A stretch of DNA of 64,000 nucleotides. Source: Pelobates cultripes (Eukaryota; Chordata; Amphibia; Anura; Pelobatidae). This document shows positions 34,657-44,357 of the stretch, in pieces; within the stretch, counting starts at the first letter, position 1; each line of letters opens with the position of its first letter. The position numbers and the translations under genes are program-made. The notes below the pieces were generated by a model. It saw only the letters and a list, made by a program, of their open reading frames with translations, made no database searches and was not told where the DNA came from. The DNA lies in contig OW240916.1 in NCBI GenBank assembly GCA_933207985.1, forward strand, positions 88,335,730-88,399,729. The letters run 5' to 3'.

Positions 34657-36210
34657 TGTGGGGATATTTATGGGATGATAATATTAAACAGTCGAGAATT
34701 GCCCACTATTTCAATTCTCTTAGATCTCAGAGATCATTATCATGTAAGTGAAATGTATTCCATGCAAATAAAATCACAATTTGTTATAAAAATAGATTTA
34801 ATTTATTGTGACAAATAAAATAACAATAATATTAGGCAGCATGCATGATAATAATCAGTGAATATTTAGTATAACATAAGTATGCAATACAATGGAATGG
34901 CTATACACGTTCCAATGGCTAACAGCATCACCTGTCACCTAATAAGATTTATGAGGGTACTTCACAGACAGAAAGTAAAGCTTCACACAGCGAAAAGCCA
35001 TAAAACCTTGGCTAACAGTTAAATCAACTGAGTAACCCTTTCAATGCTGGCTAGATCCTCCTAGGCATATAATATCCTATTCTCATGTAATTTTCAATTA
35101 AAATAACATTCAAACCAACTCATTAATCATTTCCTGGAACCATCCAATAAGGATAATCTACCAGATTTTTACAAAAGCCGCATTTTAATTTGCCTAAAAG
35201 GATAGAGCAAATCAATACACCTGGATAAAAACAACGGTATGCTAACACGTGATACTATCACATTAATATATAATTATTCTTAATTCCACCTGCAGAATGA
35301 AATGTTTATAACTATATATTCTTTAGTTAACTAAGATTTCTAAATATTGAAATCTGACCGTGATTTATCCAGTCATATATCATGCTATTAGTAAAATTTT
35401 TTAATTAATTTAAATTAATTAAATAAAACCAGCATAATTACCAGTTATGTAGATATTCTCATCAGATGAGTAGGTAGTCCCAGAAACTTGATTGGTTGTA
35501 TGGAGGTGCATGAGTAATAGAGAAAAGTGGTGTTGGTTAGAAAGTATCAGTACATTTTAAGTGTTAAGGAGTTTAAGAGTTGAGTGTTAGTGCCAGAGAG
35601 TGTCCTGAATCTCTCTCTCTGCATGTCCGAATCTGAATGCCCAAACTCCATCAACTAACCCTCTCTTCCCTTTGTCCTAACTTTTAAAGGGCCAAACTCT
35701 CTGTACGTCATTAGTTGATAAGGCCAATAGGAGACTGAAGGTGTGTTCAATCTATGGATCACAATTTAGGTATTTGGTCCATAGAGGGCAGTCTCGCCTT
35801 TCCTATCCAGAAAATAGTTAACTTTTCCTGATGGCGATTTTGACGTCTTTTGGCTTATCTAAAATGACTACCATAACTTAAATTTGCTGTTAGTTCAAAG
35901 CGTTTGTCTCAGTCTTTGTGGCAACTAATTTGATCGTAATTTGTAAAATTGACAGTTCTAAACTCAATTTCACCCTTTACTTACAATGAGACCTTGTAAA
36001 ATTTAGAAAGTAAAATTAATTACTTAGTCTGTGTTTATATAATGCATTCCTTAGCTCAGGCTCAGTGGTTAGTGAAAGCAAGGAAATTATGTGTCTTTGT
36101 TATCCTGAAGATAGCAAAATAGAGTTCCCTCTGTTCTGAGTGACTCTGGCAACATACACTTTTAATTTCTTTCTTGGCACAAAATGTCTGCCGATATAAA
36201 TATTCTGACA
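34657..36210 (-). repeat. Provirus 3' LTR (left copy, minus-strand element)
   Basis: This 1554-bp repeat begins TGTGGGGATATTTATGG and ends ATTCTGACA on the + strand, so on the element's strand it runs TGTCAGAAT...CCCCACA with the usual TG...CA ends. Its partner is 44358-45945; the pair differ at roughly 2 percent of positions in the stretch I compared, plus small indels. The 4-bp CTTC at 34653-34656 matches 45946-45949. A TATATAA-like box and an AATAAA signal occur in the element's orientation. Confidence 0.95.
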
Positions 36211-36272
36211 TAACCCCCTAAGTGACTTTCATAGCAATGAATAATTTAGCCTATGAATAGGTACTATAGAAG
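36211..36272 (-). other. Provirus polypurine-tract region
   Basis: Immediately inside the 3' LTR, the element strand reads CACTTAGGGGGTTA and then the LTR's TGTCAG. The AGGGGG run is short for a polypurine tract but sits exactly where plus-strand DNA synthesis should be primed. Confidence 0.5.
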
Positions 36273-37335
36273 TTACCAGACATATTTTGCACTCACATCA
36301 TTTCTACTGACATAGGCCTGTGCATGGAATGAACATTTTTGTATATTTTTGTACCTGTAAGAGCTGTGAACTTTACACTTAGTATAATCAACCATAATAT
36401 TATTATTAATATTGTAAATTGTTTTCATTTGAAAAATGTTTTTGGGAGTTACATATGGTATGGCCAATAAAAAGCAAATCTCCATGCGTTCTGGATCAAT
36501 TAAGAGAGGTATAGCACTCCCCATCTGAAAGGCCAGATTTAATTGCATAGGCTCAATTGTTTCTCCATCCACATTGGCAAGCATTGCATGAACAATATCC
36601 TTGGATACAAAATACAGAGGTATGCGTCCCCCTGCCAATTCGATCATTCCAGTTTGCACTTCGGCAAGAAAAGCAAGTGTGTGGAACAATATTGGGTCAT
36701 GCAGAAACAGAAGTTCACGCTTAAATAAGTCATGACTTTGGTGCAACTCAGTGGATTTGGCAATTAACGCCGAATGCAAATTTGTTGTAACAACTGTGTC
36801 TTCCACAATAGTTAACATGTCTTGGAGAAGTGTTCTTTGCTGGTTTATCACCTGATGAATATCGTTAATGTGTTGCTTTAGCGCATAGATTTCCATATCC
36901 AGCTTTTGGACAGTAATAGAGTTGGCTGCAGACATTCCAGTTGCGACAAATGCACCGACAGTGGCACAAACTAATGCAACAATTATGGCGGTGAGGAACC
37001 TTTTGGGTCGGTTGCTCATCGAAATAGTACTGGATACAAATGGTTTCCGGGCTTGCTCCAAGATGTTTCGCACATGGTCCTGTGCTCTTTGGAGGTGCAT
37101 CTGGTACAAAGTCTGTAACTCAGGAAGCTGCATCAATGAAATGTTGTATGCCTTCTCGATGGAAATCTTGGGGTCCAAGCTGACGGGTCAGGATCCTCTT
37201 CTCTGTCAAGATGAACCCTGGTGTCTCTTGAATCAGGATGCCGGAGGATGGTCCCATCTCTGCGATCGGGTCGGTCCGTAGCTCTTGGCACAGGAGCAGT
37301 ACGATCCAGAAACACGCCACATCCTTCTTGGACAT
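36273..37335 (-). pseudogene. Envelope-like glycoprotein gene, class I fusion-protein layout, frameshifted and truncated
   Basis: Two overlapping frames form this gene. The upstream one (37120-37335) starts MSKKDVACFWIVLLLCQ, a likely signal peptide. The longer 301-codon frame (36273-37178) takes over after a shift near 37170-37180. In the latter, residues 57-60 are RPKR, a furin-type cleavage site, immediately followed by a hydrophobic Ala/Gly/Val-rich stretch (61-85) like a fusion peptide, then a helical heptad-type region (about 88-130). The part before cleavage is only about 110 residues, as in the F proteins of Mononegavirales, and unlike the long surface subunit of most retroviruses. 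The frame stops 62 bases before the LTR with no membrane anchor visible, so the 3' part is probably deleted. It would have mediated membrane fusion; here it is non-functional. Confidence 0.7.
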
Positions 37336-37699
37336 CTTTCGACAGTCACGGATCAGGAACTCGTTTCAGACTTATCTACTAATGATTCAAGGTTTGTTAA
37401 GCATACAAACTTATAACAGTGTGACATCACTTGGCCTAGGACAACACATTATTACGATTCATCAACATATGTATTCTCTCTAATTCTATTTTTATAACTT
37501 CATCCCTCACTACATTTATTACTGACTCTTCAGTAATTCGCCTATAGCAGTTAAACAAGCTAGTAACCTGCTTAGAAAATGTAGTTATTGGATGGCAAGG
37601 AAATGGTTAATGACATGAACGTACATGAGATCATGGCACATCACAACATTTCACATCATACGATACCACGTGAATCAAGCATTCATCCAGGTTAGTCGT

Positions 37700-40445
37700 T
37701 CACCCTTCTGCGTCCGAATCCACACCTATAATCCTTAATTGAGATTTAGGATGACAAGCACGCAACTGGTTAATGTGAACCCACTTTTCAATAAAATCAC
37801 CATCCTTAGGAATTTCTATCTTATACGCTACAGGGGACATTTTGTCAATGATGACATATGGCCCTTTCCAAGAAGGTAAAAATGTATTTTCCTTAACTTG
37901 ATTTCGCGCAAAGTTATACAGATAGACTTGATCTGTGATCTCATATTCCTTTTTCGTGGTTTTTACATCGTAATAGGTCTTAACCCCTGTCGCTGCTTTT
38001 TCTAGATTCTTTTGGGCAAAAGCAAACGCATGCTGTAAATGCTTGCGCAAATCTTCGATATACTGATGCGTAGTGGCAGCATTGATCAAGTTATGATCCG
38101 AAGTACGATATAGTAAATGCTGTGGTAAAACCATCTTTCTTCCTGTCATCAATTCAAAAGGTGACAATTTGGTAGCAGTGCTAGGTGTAGCTCTAATCGC
38201 CATTAAAACTAGGGGCAATTTAATGTCCCAGTCTTTACCAGACTCCTTAACATACTTCTTCAGAATATTAACGATAGACTGGTTATGTCACTCTACCCCC
38301 CCCACTAGACGCAGCGCGGTATGCAATATGTAGCTTTCGTTTAACACCTAGAATTTTCCACATCTTAGCCATTACTTCGCTGGTAAAATGACTACCTCTG
38401 TCTGACTCAATTCTTTGAGGCAGACCAAACCTGGAAAAGACATGGTTAATCAACAAAGTGGCGCACACGGTACTCGTGTTCAAACATTCTATCCACTTTG
38501 TGTACATACATGTATTAACATGTATTTGTTACCTCTTGAAGATCTTGTTACAGGACCTATAAAGTCAATTTGAATATCAGACCAGGGTAATGATACCCCC
38601 CTCTTCTGAAGTGGTGCACGATGGGTTGGGCCATGGGGTTGATATTGCAGACAAATCAAGCATCCCTGACAGTATGTCTTAACATCTCTTAACATGTGTG
38701 GCCAATATCACGCAATATCTCATATGTGATCTTATCACCACGATGCCCAGATGTAGGTGCATCATGTGCGTGTTGGAGCATTAACCCTCTGTATACAGTT
38801 TGGACTACCCATTGTTGTATACCATGTTTAGAAGTTCTGACCAGCAACCCATCCATGATACTAAATTGGACTTTATATCTCATCAAGATTCGTAAATCTT
38901 CATTATCTTTGCAATCCTCATCTGTGATGGGATTGGCAGTAGGGTCTTCTATATGTCTATAGAATATGCCTATGACGGGATCATTCTTTTGACTAGTAAT
39001 CAGGTCCTCACTAGGAGCTTCTTGACTCCATTGCACGACGTTTAAGTCGGCATTATCTCTAGCCTGTCGTCTAGTTATGGCGTCAACATGAATTGAACCC
39101 ATAAGATCATCAATGTTTAGGGTTTCACCATTGATGGCAGCTTGTTTTGCCAGTGAATCCTTGTCAATACCTTATATTTTAGAATGGCCTTTGGTTTTCT
39201 TCCAATATATGGTTAAACCATTTTCCTTAACCAGTTCATCGATTTTACAAAACAATTTCCCATGTTTAACAGGTTTGTTATTGCTTTTCAGCATTTGGTT
39301 ACGTTTCCAGCTAGGTAGATATTCGACGAAACTGTTGCGAACACAGTTAGAATCTGTTATAATAATGAATTCTTTGATACCATATTCTATTGCCATTTGA
39401 ATGGTCTTATATACTGCACAAAGTTCGGCTATCTGACTGCTTTTGGGACCAATATTGTATCCTATAGATACATTGGGATAATCACCTGTCCAGGCGATTC
39501 CGATACCTGCAACTAACTTCTGTTCAGCACCAGCAACCATCAATGTATACCCACGGTAGTGGTCGACAGTATTCCTCGTCATAAACTTTATAAGGGGATA
39601 ACAATTGTTCTTCTAGGAAGTCATCTCCGGTGTCATTATCATCCAGAGATGGAGCAGTACAGTCATGTAATTCTGCTAAACCTTGGGCAACTGGGCTTCT
39701 CTTATTGTGTTTATAACGGACTTCTAACGGCCATCCCTGTAAGGATAGAGTCCATGCAGTAATCCGACTGTTAGAGAGATTACCGTCTCTGATTCTTTCA
39801 CTCTGCAGATACTGTAGAGATTGGTGAGCTGTTTCTACAATTATTTTCTCACCTTGGATATAGCTACTAAAATTTTGTAGTGCCCAGACAGTCGACAATA
39901 ACGCCTTCTCACACGTGTTGAATTTAACTTCAACAGGTGACAAAGTCTTGCTAGCATATGCAATAACTTTGTTTAAACTGTCCTGCTTCTGCTACAGAAC
40001 AGCACTTATGCTTAAATCGGTGTAGCCTGTCTCCAGATAGAAGGGTTTACCCCCCTCTGGGTATGCTAAACTGGGTACCTGAGTGAGCTTCCTCCTCAGT
40101 TCACTTACCGCTTGGTCCTAAGGCTCCCCCCAGTTCCAGGTAGTTTCCTTTTTAAGCAGGTGTAAGAGTGGTTTTGTTATTTCTGCATAGTTATCTATAA
40201 ACTTACGGGAGTAGTTAGTCATACCAAGGAACGATCTTAATTCCCTGATGTTTGAAGGTGTTTAAGCTTTAATTACAGTTGAAGGGATTCACAGATAGGA
40301 TCGTGAATAATCCTTCTGGGGAGGAATGGAATATTTGATCGATAATTTCGTCCTCAGTTAAGTATTCTTCAGGGATGAGACCTATAATTTGGTTTTGGAA
40401 ACCAAACGTATAGTACTCAGCATCCCATGCTAGACCCAATAATGT
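37700..40445 (-). pseudogene. Pol remnant: RT thumb, two RNase H-like domains, integrase
   Basis: Read on the minus strand after the protease frame: a linker, then RT thumb/connection text (LRSFLGMTNYSRKFI, about 40200-40265) with no YxDD palm ahead of it. Next is an RNase H-like tether (39524-39943) with FNTCEKALLSTVWALQNF and YIQGEKIIVET. A second RNase H follows (39172-39582) with VYIDG, AELCAVYKTI and IITDSNCV providing the acidic residues. The integrase then shows a zinc-binding region (HAHDAPTSGHRG ... CQGCLICLQY), catalytic aspartates in IQIDFIGP and ESDRGSHFTSE, and a C-terminal GPY/F-like module (WKGPYVIIDKMSPVAYKIE) ending at 37700. Breaks: a frameshift near 39540, a stop near 38690, a shift near 38500, and a run of eight G at about 38296 next to an in-frame stop near the expected catalytic glutamate. 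It cannot yield active enzymes. Confidence 0.88.
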
Positions 40446-42182
40446 TCATTTTGGTAAAGTAACACTATTGGGTGTAACATTGTTGACCATCATATAGGTG
40501 GGATTCTTACCAATACTTACCATTGGTGTATGTGTTACCACCATCCCTAATTGTTGTATCCTGTTGGATAAACAGATTAGGGCATCAGAGTTTTCCAATC
40601 TCTGACCCTTCTTGACCTGTAGGGGTAAAAGAAAGTTACTTGTCCCTTGTGGAATGGTTATGTCATCAGTAACTTGGATACTTACCGCATATGGGAGTAT
40701 TTGTCCTGATGTCAGGGCAGTTTCCTCGTGTAGGTATCCACAAGGATTACCTTTTAACCTTGTCCACAAGTTGGAATTAATCAGGTCAAGGTGTATGGCA
40801 AAGCGATGTATGACATCATGGCCGATGTAAACCTGATAGCGAGGTTCGTTTATCACTAGGAATAAATGTTTAACTGTCTTATTTCCGATGGAAATAGATA
40901 GTAAACATTTTGCTATCACATTGTGACTCTCTGATTCACCATCCAGGTTCTGGATCCACCTGTCGTGTGGGGAAGTGTACCTGATCATTTTAGGATTAGC
41001 GATCTGCCTTACCAGAATTCTGCTAATATAGCTGTTCTCACTCTGTAAGTCCAACTTTGCATTCCTACTTCTTCCTAAGTCATTTATTTGCATAGGGAAG
41101 AATAAGTTGTTATTAACCCTTTCAATTCTGGCAAGGAATTGAGCATGACCTGCCAGATCTACAGATTCAACATAGTCCCTGTGGAAAGAAATGGTCAAAA
41201 CATCACCTTCCAGAGAGACATTCTGGATCCTCTCTGGAGCAACTCTTATTGAATGCTCATCTACAGGTGCGATTGCATCATTCACCTGCAGGATGGTCAC
41301 GTCAGGTGACTGACTATCCTTAAAATGTACCTCAATCGAGTCAGGTCTTTCTTCTATCACATGGCAATTACGATCAGATTGAACATGTGATTTCTCATAG
41401 GTTATAGGAACCTTGGCTTGTGACCATACAATTCCATTTACACAGTCAATAATTGTGTTAAGTCTTCTGAGTATGTCTATACCCAGAATCAGTCGGTCAT
41501 AGGGGAGATCTACCACTATCACCGGGTGTCTAAAGGTTTTGTTACCTATTTTAAATTTTAACCAGGTATTACCAATAACATGAAGGGCATTTCCTCCTAC
41601 ACTCAACAGAGCATTGGGGAAATCTCTCAGCTTCGGCTTATCCGCTGCTAAGTCCATTACCTGCTGGAAGTAGGTATTGGATATGATAGTGGCTTGTGAA
41701 CCAGTATCTATTAACCCTTTGAAAGGCTGGGGTAGCGAATCCTGTATTTCTACAGACATGTAGTACCTTCCTTCATGTTCTTCTAATCCACATAAGAAGT
41801 TAGAATGTGTCAACATATCACTCGTTTTCCATACGTTACCTGTCACAGCAGTAGTTTCTACATGTACTGAGGAATGCTCAGTTTTACCCACAAGCCCATC
41901 TTGAACTGTCAAGCGGGAACTAGTGTTCCTGTCAAGCGGGAACATCTCATCAGTTAACCCTTTCAGGTCTGGATCCTGGAAACTAGTGGCTGCTGGGGCT
42001 ATTTTAGCCTTTGGCTGAAATGAAAAAGCAGAGGAACACGTTGCGCCTCCTTCACCCGGAAGTGAAGTGACGGTGTAGGCAATAGGTTTCCTAACACAAC
42101 TATTGTTTGTTTGATTGTTAGTACCTGGAAAGGAAACAGGGTTAGGTATTACATCTACTGACAACCTAGCCTGTTTAGTCAC
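40446..42182 (-). CDS. Protease ORF with two tandem retropepsin-like domains, followed by the PR-RT linker
   Basis: This 578-codon frame lies in the -1 frame relative to gag, whose stop is at 42191; the first codon here is GTG and the frame is open further upstream, so it would be reached by frameshifting. Residues 150-257 form a retropepsin: active site GLIDTGSQATIIS (Asp159), then IGNKTFRHPVIVV and LILGIDILRRLNTIID. Residues 365-477 repeat the same fold with identical spacing (AKLDLQSENSYIS, IGNKTVKHLFLVI, VYIGHDVIHRFAIHLD) but lack the DTG triad. Residues 480-578 resemble the beta-rich linker before RT in LTR elements (IPQGTSNFLLPL, VNNVTPNSVTLPK). The frame ends at a TGA where glycine would be expected. 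Retropepsins act as dimers that cut Gag-Pol. Confidence 0.85.
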   Translation of the reverse strand: MTKQARLSVDVIPNPVSFPGTNNQTNNSCVRKPIAYTVTSLPGEGGATCSSAFSFQPKAKIAPAATSFQDPDLKGLTDEMFPLDRNTSSRLTVQDGLVGKTEHSSVHVETTAVTGNVWKTSDMLTHSNFLCGLEEHEGRYYMSVEIQDSLPQPFKGLIDTGSQATIISNTYFQQVMDLAADKPKLRDFPNALLSVGGNALHVIGNTWLKFKIGNKTFRHPVIVVDLPYDRLILGIDILRRLNTIIDCVNGIVWSQAKVPITYEKSHVQSDRNCHVIEERPDSIEVHFKDSQSPDVTILQVNDAIAPVDEHSIRVAPERIQNVSLEGDVLTISFHRDYVESVDLAGHAQFLARIERVNNNLFFPMQINDLGRSRNAKLDLQSENSYISRILVRQIANPKMIRYTSPHDRWIQNLDGESESHNVIAKCLLSISIGNKTVKHLFLVINEPRYQVYIGHDVIHRFAIHLDLINSNLWTRLKGNPCGYLHEETALTSGQILPYAVSIQVTDDITIPQGTSNFLLPLQVKKGQRLENSDALICLSNRIQQLGMVVTHTPMVSIGKNPTYMMVNNVTPNSVTLPK

Positions 42183-42190
42183 AGTAGCTA

Positions 42191-44225
42191 TTATTGCTTC
42201 GGCACCTGTTGTTGCTGCTGCAGTTGCACAGGTGGCTCTGCAATTGGAGCTATCCCTAAAAAAGGATTTCTGGCAAAGACTTGGTTAATCTTTGTCATTT
42301 CCTCCATTAATTTGCCCATCTGGTCGGTCAATTGACCAACCTGACGACGCAAATTATTTTTCCCATTGCCGTTTTGTCTTTGCCCATTAGAATTTGGCTG
42401 GGATGGCTGAGACTGTTGGGAGTTACTGGAAGCAGATTGGTTGTTTCTGTTTCCATACCTCCTATTTCCCTGAGGATTCCTTCTCCATTGGGAATTGCCT
42501 TGGTTCTTATTAACCCAGAGGCGTTTATTCCCATTGGCATTGGACTTTCCAGAGTTATTATCAGAGGAATTTACAGAATTGCTTCCGGCGTTTTCCTGTT
42601 TCTGAGGTTTTGGTGTTTTCAAAACCTCAGAATAGGTCCTCTTTTTCTGTTGGGTTTCTAAACCTAACTTAATTTTAGTCTCTGACACCATTTTATCACC
42701 AGGTTTCTTAACCGTTGGCTGATTTTCGTCATGTGCATGGTGTATAGTATACAATTTCATGCACTGACTGACTAGCCATTCTAATGGTAACTTACAATCA
42801 TAATCTCTTGCGAGATTCATTTGTATGTTTACCGGCATGGCATGAAAATACAGATCTTTGAAGTCTGTACTTTCATACCTGGATTTTCTTTGGGCCACGG
42901 AATATGCATTTTTAAGAATTATTAAAAATTCTCTGGGGCTTTGATCTGGACGGCACTTTAAGTTATAAAGAGCTTTCTTAGCAGAAGCAATGGTTTTATA
43001 CTTACCATATTCCATTATTATTTCATCTTGGACCAGGACATTAGCTGTATAGCTTGAAGACTTTCTAGATAAACACGGCACATTGAATCAAAGGTCCATG
43101 TAATGAACCATTTCTTTTGGATTTCATCATACATGCCCAATGAATTCATGGCTCTTTCATAATTTTCCAGATGTTCAGATATGTTTCCTGTACCTCTAGA
43201 AAATTGTGGGACTGTCTCTTTGAGGAATTTAATAACCTTTGGCGTTTCATAAACAGGCATATTTGATTTATTAATCCTGTTTCTATTCACCCTCTATGTG
43301 ATCCGGCTGCTGAAGAGGAATTCGATCCGTACAACAGTGCAGATGGCATATCATTCACATGGCCTTCAGAGTGGACAGTGCAATCACTTTCACTACCATC
43401 ACTCGTTCACTGTCACAATTCTGATCTGCATCAGAGTTCTGCCAGTGTACAGAACCATGTCTGTTTTCATTCCTATCACCTGGAACCTGATTCCCTCCGT
43501 CAAGTTTGGCCAAGACAGTCTTTTCAAACTGTTCTGCCCAAGATTGCTTGGTAATGTCAGGAGATGGGGAATCTTGTTCCACAGGTGATTTTTAAGAATT
43601 ACTCACATCTTTTCTTTGAGATTGTTCTATGAAAACCTGGTTTGGTGTGGGAAAATCATAATAAGGAGGGGATTTACAGATAGTCCTTTCTTGCATTTTT
43701 GTGCAACTTTTTGGCACACAATGATGACTACTAACCTCACTGTCTGATTTCTGACTCTCCTTTTCATACTCATCCAATTGCGTTTTAAACGGACTTATTT
43801 CCTGTGCATATTTATCGTCAAAGCTTTCAATTCTTTTTCATGATCAACCTGACGGGTTTCATGCTCAGCAAGTAAATCTTGGTATTTCCCATTTTGAATG
43901 CCCAGATTGCCAATCTGGCATTCAGTGCCTTGTTTTCATCTAACGCCTTCAGAAGTCCTGTCATAAAGAAAGGCCAAGAGTGTATGATGAACGCCATTTT
44001 TTTTTCTATGTTAGTTTGTCCACAAATTTCTTTAAGATATGTTATTATGGGTGAATCATTTAGAATGGTTATTTTAACTTCCCATTCTATGTCCTTCAAC
44101 CAATCTTCATAGCATAAATCATTCTTCATATGTTTATGAATATTGACTAGCGTATTTATTCTTAGTTTTTCAATGATTTCAGCATTGTCTGATACAGATG
44201 GATCGCTGGCCATATTTCTATACAC
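42191..44225 (-). pseudogene. gag, broken into several frames; no zinc knuckle
   Basis: The gene starts just inside the primer site, with MASDPSVSDNAEI at about 44213 as a plausible start. The N-terminal part (43827-44225) and following pieces (43592-43777, 43355-43582, 43018-43290) are separated by stops and shifts. The best-preserved frame, 42191-43081, holds a capsid-like segment (KKALYNLKCRPDQSPREFLI, AVPVN-type AMPVNIQMNLARDY) of the retrotransposon gag fold. It then has a long Asn/Gln/Ser-rich basic tail ending in QLQQQQQVPKQ. No CCHC motif is present, so RNA binding would depend on the basic Gly/Asn/Arg tail. Assignment rests on position and the capsid-like region; it is non-functional as it stands. 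Confidence 0.75.
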
Positions 44226-44336
44226 TGATTTAATCTCAATACAAAACTCTCTTCTATATCAAGATTAATATTGCAAGAATTACTCAATAGCAACCCCTCA
44301 GAATTATTGTATGGAATATAATTTCATCTTAATGAT

Positions 44337-44354
44337 CTCAGCAGTGTGCCTCCA
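44337..44354 (-). other. Primer-binding site, tRNA-Thr-like
   Basis: Three bases inside the 5' LTR the element strand reads TGGAGGCACACTGCTGAGAT. The complement of a vertebrate tRNA-Thr 3' end begins TGGAGGCACCGCTGGGAT, so the match is good apart from a two-base insertion and one transition. The tRNA comparison is from memory. Confidence 0.6.
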
Positions 44355-44357
44355 ATA

